NCBI GenBank assembly: GCA_903874345.1
Contig: CAIQRY010000044.1
Span: 1-46,619 of the forward strand
Length of the DNA stretch: 46,619 nucleotides
Direction of reading: 5' to 3'
From: an uncultured bacterium
GTDB taxonomy: Bacteria; Patescibacteriota; Patescibacteriia; Patescibacteriales; UBA12465
Part shown: piece after piece, positions 42,900-46,619 of the stretch
Numbering within the stretch: position 1 is the stretch's first letter
How the letters are laid out: each line of letters begins with the position of its first letter
The notes under the pieces: generated by a model
What the model was told of the DNA's origin: nothing
Seen by the model: only the letters and a program-made list of their open reading frames with translations
Databases searched by the model: none
Made by a program: the position numbers and the translations under genes

Positions 42900-45752
42900 A
42901 TGCCTATTCCTTCTCTACAACACCGTAATTCCTTAGCCTGGCGCAATTCTCAGAGCAGCCGTGGCTCAAGACGAAGCGCGGGTCATAAAAAAACTAAAAT
43001 AACCAGAAAATTAATTATTACGGCCCTGTTTTTAGCCGCTTTTTTTATTGTTTTTGGTTCTATCTACGTCGTGCTTGTCTCCCGTAACCTACCTAACCCG
43101 AATCAATTAATTAATCGCGACGTGGCTCAAAGCACAAAAATTTACGACCGAACCGGGCAAACTATTTTATACGAAATAAGCGGCGATCAAAAGAGAACTC
43201 TGGTCCAGTTAAAAGATCTGCCTAATTATGTAAAACAGACAACAATCGCAATCGAAGATAAAAATTTTTATAATCACGGCGCCTTTAGTATCTGGGCGAT
43301 GTTTCGCACGGCGATTACCGACGTCTTGTTTCGTCGTCGCGCCGGTGGTTCAACCCTGACCCAGCAATTTATTAAAAACGCGGTTTTAACTAATGAAAAA
43401 ACTATTAGTCGCAAAGTTAAGGAGCTCGTTCTTTCTTACCGCCTAGAACAAAAATTTTCGAAGGACGATATTCTTCAGATGTATTTAAATGAAATCCCCT
43501 ATGGCTCTAACGCTTACGGGGTTGAAGCGGCCAGCCAAAAGTATTTCGGGAAAGAAGCTAAGGACTTAAAATTACCAGAGGCCGCCGTCTTGGCCGCGAT
43601 TATTCAATCGCCGACTTATTATTCTCCTTACGGTACCAATAAGGATTTGTTGCTGAGTCGTAAAAATTATGTTCTAAATTTAATGGCGGAGCAAGGTTAT
43701 ATCTCTAACGATGAACGAGACGCGGCAAAAAAAACCGAGCTTGTTTTTAAACCACTTGGTAATAATATTTTAGCGCCCCATTTCGTCATGTATATTAAAG
43801 ACTTGCTTACTGAAAAATATGGCGAAAAAATGGTTGAACAAGGTGGCTTAAAAATTTATACGACTTTAGATTTATACAAGCAACAAGCGGCCGAAGAAGC
43901 GATTACTAACTTAACTAAAAATTATCCAAAACAATTCAATGCTAATAACGCCGCTTTGGTTGCGATTGATCCTAAAACTGGGCAAATTTTAGCCATGGTC
44001 GGTTCTCGTGATTATTTTGACGACACGATTGACGGCCAAGTTAATGTCGCGACGCGACCACGCCAACCTGGTTCTTCTATGAAACCGATTGTTTACTCGG
44101 CTTTATTTGAAAAAGGTTACACACCAAATACTATTTTGTATGATGTAAATACCAATTTCTCAACCGACCCCTCTAAACCTTATACTCCTCATGATTATGA
44201 TCTTAAAGAACGCGGCCCTGTCTCCGTCCGCCAAGCTCTAGCCGGATCCTTAAACATCCCAGCGGTTAAATCAATTTACTTAGCCGATATTAATAATGTT
44301 CTTGATCTCGCCGACAATTTAGGCTACACGACTCTTTATCCTCGTAACCGTTTTGGCCTCTCCTTGGTCTTAGGCGGCGGTGAAGTAAAATTATTAGAAC
44401 ATGCTAACGCTTATAGCGCCTTCGCTCGTGACGGGCAAATTAGCCCTACTACCGGCATCTTAAAAGTGGAAGACAAGAATGGAAACGTGATTGAAGAATA
44501 TCAAGCCTCAACTAAGCAAGCGCTTAGCCCTCAAGTCGCTCGTGAAATTAATAGCATCTTAACTGATAATAGCGCGCGTGCTTTTATCTTTGGTGAAAAA
44601 AATCACTTAATTTTAAGCGATCGTTTGGTCGGCGCTAAAACCGGAACCACTAATGACTATCACGATGCCTGGACCATTGGTTATACCCCCTCGCTCGTCG
44701 CCGGTGTTTGGGTTGGCAACAATGATAATGCAGCGATGAAAGGAAAGGCTGATGGAAGCGTCGTGGCCGCCCCTATTTGGCAAGCTTTTATGGCTAAAGT
44801 ATTAACCGGCACGCCGGTTGAAACATTTAAGGCGCCCGATGATTATACTACTGGTAAACCAATTTTAGACGGGCAAACCCCTACCCAAACTATTAATATT
44901 GATAAAAGCACGGGTCTGCCGGCTACTTTCACCACGCCCCCGGAATTAATTGAAACCCGCAGTCTGCCCGCTTATCATAGTATTTTATATTACGTTGATA
45001 AAAATAATCCCCTAGGGCCGCCTCCGACTAACCCCGCGCAAGACCCTCAATTTAATCTTTGGGAAAGCGCTGTCCAAGCTTGGGCGGCTAAAAACGCGTC
45101 GACTTCAAGCTCTACTCTGGTGATTGATTATAACGACTTACATAAACCGGAGAATCTGCCAAATATTAATATTATTTCTCCTTTAAAAAATCAGACCATA
45201 ACCGCGCCTAATTTAGAGGTGCAAGTTGAAGCCAGCGCGCCGCGCGGTCTAAGCCGAGTAGATTATTATATTAATAATAATCTCTGGGAAACTAAATGGG
45301 GCAACCCAGCTCTTTTTACCGAACCGGTTAATTTTTTAAGTAACGGCTATCAAACCTTAAGTGCTAAGGCTTGTGATGATGTAGAAAATTGCACCAGTGT
45401 TAATATTAATTTTAATCTACTCATTAAAAACAACCCAGTCTCGACCGGTAAAAACGCTGTTAAAATAAGTGGGTTAACCAGCGGCGCCGCTTTAAACACT
45501 AGCAATTTCCCTTCTAATATAAATTTGCAAATCGACCACCCCGAAAGAACGGCCAGTGTCGATCTCCTACTCAGACGAACTGACACGGGGGTAACTAGCC
45601 TTATTAAAACCCTTAATAATTTAAGTGGTAGTGCTAACACCGTCTCCTGGGATACTCTGCCTACTCCTGGTTCCTATGCTGTCTACGCCGAGCTTCACGA
45701 CTGGAACGGCGACAACCTAAAGAGTAATGAAATAACCATAAGTATTCAGTAA
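42900..45752 (+). CDS. Bifunctional penicillin-binding protein 1A-type (transglycosylase/transpeptidase)
   Basis: AIEDKNFYNHGAF; GGSTLTQQFIKN; PGSSMKPIVY; GAKTGTTNDYHDAW; C-terminal Ig-like segments. Confidence 0.95.
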   Translation: MPIPSLQHRNSLAWRNSQSSRGSRRSAGHKKTKITRKLIITALFLAAFFIVFGSIYVVLVSRNLPNPNQLINRDVAQSTKIYDRTGQTILYEISGDQKRTLVQLKDLPNYVKQTTIAIEDKNFYNHGAFSIWAMFRTAITDVLFRRRAGGSTLTQQFIKNAVLTNEKTISRKVKELVLSYRLEQKFSKDDILQMYLNEIPYGSNAYGVEAASQKYFGKEAKDLKLPEAAVLAAIIQSPTYYSPYGTNKDLLLSRKNYVLNLMAEQGYISNDERDAAKKTELVFKPLGNNILAPHFVMYIKDLLTEKYGEKMVEQGGLKIYTTLDLYKQQAAEEAITNLTKNYPKQFNANNAALVAIDPKTGQILAMVGSRDYFDDTIDGQVNVATRPRQPGSSMKPIVYSALFEKGYTPNTILYDVNTNFSTDPSKPYTPHDYDLKERGPVSVRQALAGSLNIPAVKSIYLADINNVLDLADNLGYTTLYPRNRFGLSLVLGGGEVKLLEHANAYSAFARDGQISPTTGILKVEDKNGNVIEEYQASTKQALSPQVAREINSILTDNSARAFIFGEKNHLILSDRLVGAKTGTTNDYHDAWTIGYTPSLVAGVWVGNNDNAAMKGKADGSVVAAPIWQAFMAKVLTGTPVETFKAPDDYTTGKPILDGQTPTQTINIDKSTGLPATFTTPPELIETRSLPAYHSILYYVDKNNPLGPPPTNPAQDPQFNLWESAVQAWAAKNASTSSSTLVIDYNDLHKPENLPNINIISPLKNQTITAPNLEVQVEASAPRGLSRVDYYINNNLWETKWGNPALFTEPVNFLSNGYQTLSAKACDDVENCTSVNINFNLLIKNNPVSTGKNAVKISGLTSGAALNTSNFPSNINLQIDHPERTASVDLLLRRTDTGVTSLIKTLNNLSGSANTVSWDTLPTPGSYAVYAELHDWNGDNLKSNEITISIQ

Positions 45753-45756
45753 AATA

Positions 45757-45785
45757 AAATAGGCCCCAAAAGGGGCCTATTTTTT
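45757..45785. terminator. Bidirectional terminator
   Basis: aaaataggcccc-aaa-aggggcctattttt. Confidence 0.8.
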
Positions 45786-45793
45786 AAATTCGT

Positions 45794-46619
45794 TTATTGT
45801 CTAATCGGCATAACAATATATAAATAACCGTTTTCTTTCTCTGACTTCAGAAGACAGGGTGTAGTGCTGTTAATAACTCCTATTTTAACTCTTTCTCCTT
45901 CGATATTATTTAAACCATCTAACAAATAGCGGTAATTAATTGTAATTTCATTATCAATCCCCTTGGTTTCTGCTTCTAATTCTACTTCACTCTCGCCGCT
46001 TGCGCCCGAGAAAGAAGAAACGATGATCTTGCTTTTAAAAAATCGGAGTGTAATGTCATTAATACCCGTCTTAGAGAAAAGGGCCGCCGCTTTAACTGCT
46101 CGAATTAATTCCGTACGCTCTATTAAAGTGTCTGTTTGTGTTTTAACTGGGATAATTTGTTTATAGTCCGGGTAATGACCGTTAATTAACCGGGAAATTA
46201 AGTCAACGGAATCAACCGTAAATAGAATCTGATTTTCTGATAAATAAATTTTTACTTCTTGAGCATTCTCCGTCTCTCCTAGACCATCAAAGCTATTTAA
46301 AACCCTTAAGAGCTCTTGAACGGTCTTGGCAGGAACAATTATTTTAACTTCTGAATTGAGTTCTTCGCCTATAAAACCCAACTCTCGTTCGGCCAAGCGA
46401 TAACTATCAGTTGCGGCTAAGCTAAGCTGCTTTTTATTAAAAGAGAATAAGACCCCGGTTAATTCCATTCTATTCTCGCTAGTTGAAACCGCAAAAACTA
46501 CCCCGTTTAAAGCCTTCTTTAACTCCTCAATTTTACAAATATAGGGGTTATTTTTAGGATTAGTGGGGATAAGCGGGAACTCCTTGGCCGACTCCCCCTT
46601 TATTTTCGTTTTATAATTA
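45794..46619 (-). CDS. dnaN: DNA polymerase III beta clamp, partial (N-terminus off the right edge)
   Basis: Frame stays open to the window end: NYKTKIKGESAKEFPLIPTNPKNNPYICKIEELKKALNGVVFAVSTSENRMELTGVLFSFNKKQLSLAATDSYRLAER; C-terminal YIVMPIRQ. Track ORF begins at an internal Met. Confidence 0.95.
   Translation of the reverse strand, partial: NYKTKIKGESAKEFPLIPTNPKNNPYICKIEELKKALNGVVFAVSTSENRMELTGVLFSFNKKQLSLAATDSYRLAERELGFIGEELNSEVKIIVPAKTVQELLRVLNSFDGLGETENAQEVKIYLSENQILFTVDSVDLISRLINGHYPDYKQIIPVKTQTDTLIERTELIRAVKAAALFSKTGINDITLRFFKSKIIVSSFSGASGESEVELEAETKGIDNEITINYRYLLDGLNNIEGERVKIGVINSTTPCLLKSEKENGYLYIVMPIRQ

Noticed and set aside
1-46619. CRISPR arrays, transposases, integrases, prophage genes, restriction-modification systems
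   Set aside because: None recognised: no regularly spaced repeats and no ORF with recognisable motifs of these classes.

Overview
This 46.6 kb window is gene-dense and mostly ordinary chromosome. The gene content and style suggest a Candidate Phyla Radiation / Patescibacteria-type bacterium (inference only; no 16S in the window). No CRISPR array, transposon, integrase or phage genes were recognised. Recognisable genes are rpsA (partial), a tRNA-Gly/tRNA-Leu/tmRNA/smpB/tig block, nusA-hppA, a flippase, an RluA-type synthase, gdhA, trxA, a CsoR-family repressor, recQ, folD, glyA, elp3, a phosphosugar mutase, glmS, glgP, a ferric-reductase-like oxidoreductase, a 4Fe-4S protein, a PBP1A-type protein and dnaN (partial). 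Hypothetical-protein cassettes, each with its own promoter and terminator, sit between these genes. The observations most worth following up are: (1) a tandemly duplicated two-gene module at 6.3-9.1 kb whose promoter and leader also look duplicated; (2) a CsoR-family repressor with CstR-like Cys spacing, a palindrome inside its own promoter, an apparently leaderless start, and downstream trxA and gdhA; (3) a translationally coupled HTH + GHKL-ATPase cassette; (4) a terminator-like hairpin at the 5' end of the nusA transcript; (5) a predicted pseudokinase; (6) an Elp3 gene with a possible Trm9-like methyltransferase nearby; (7) a tmRNA with a readable 19-aa tag ending VMA. All calls come from reading the sequence by eye. 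No homology search was run.
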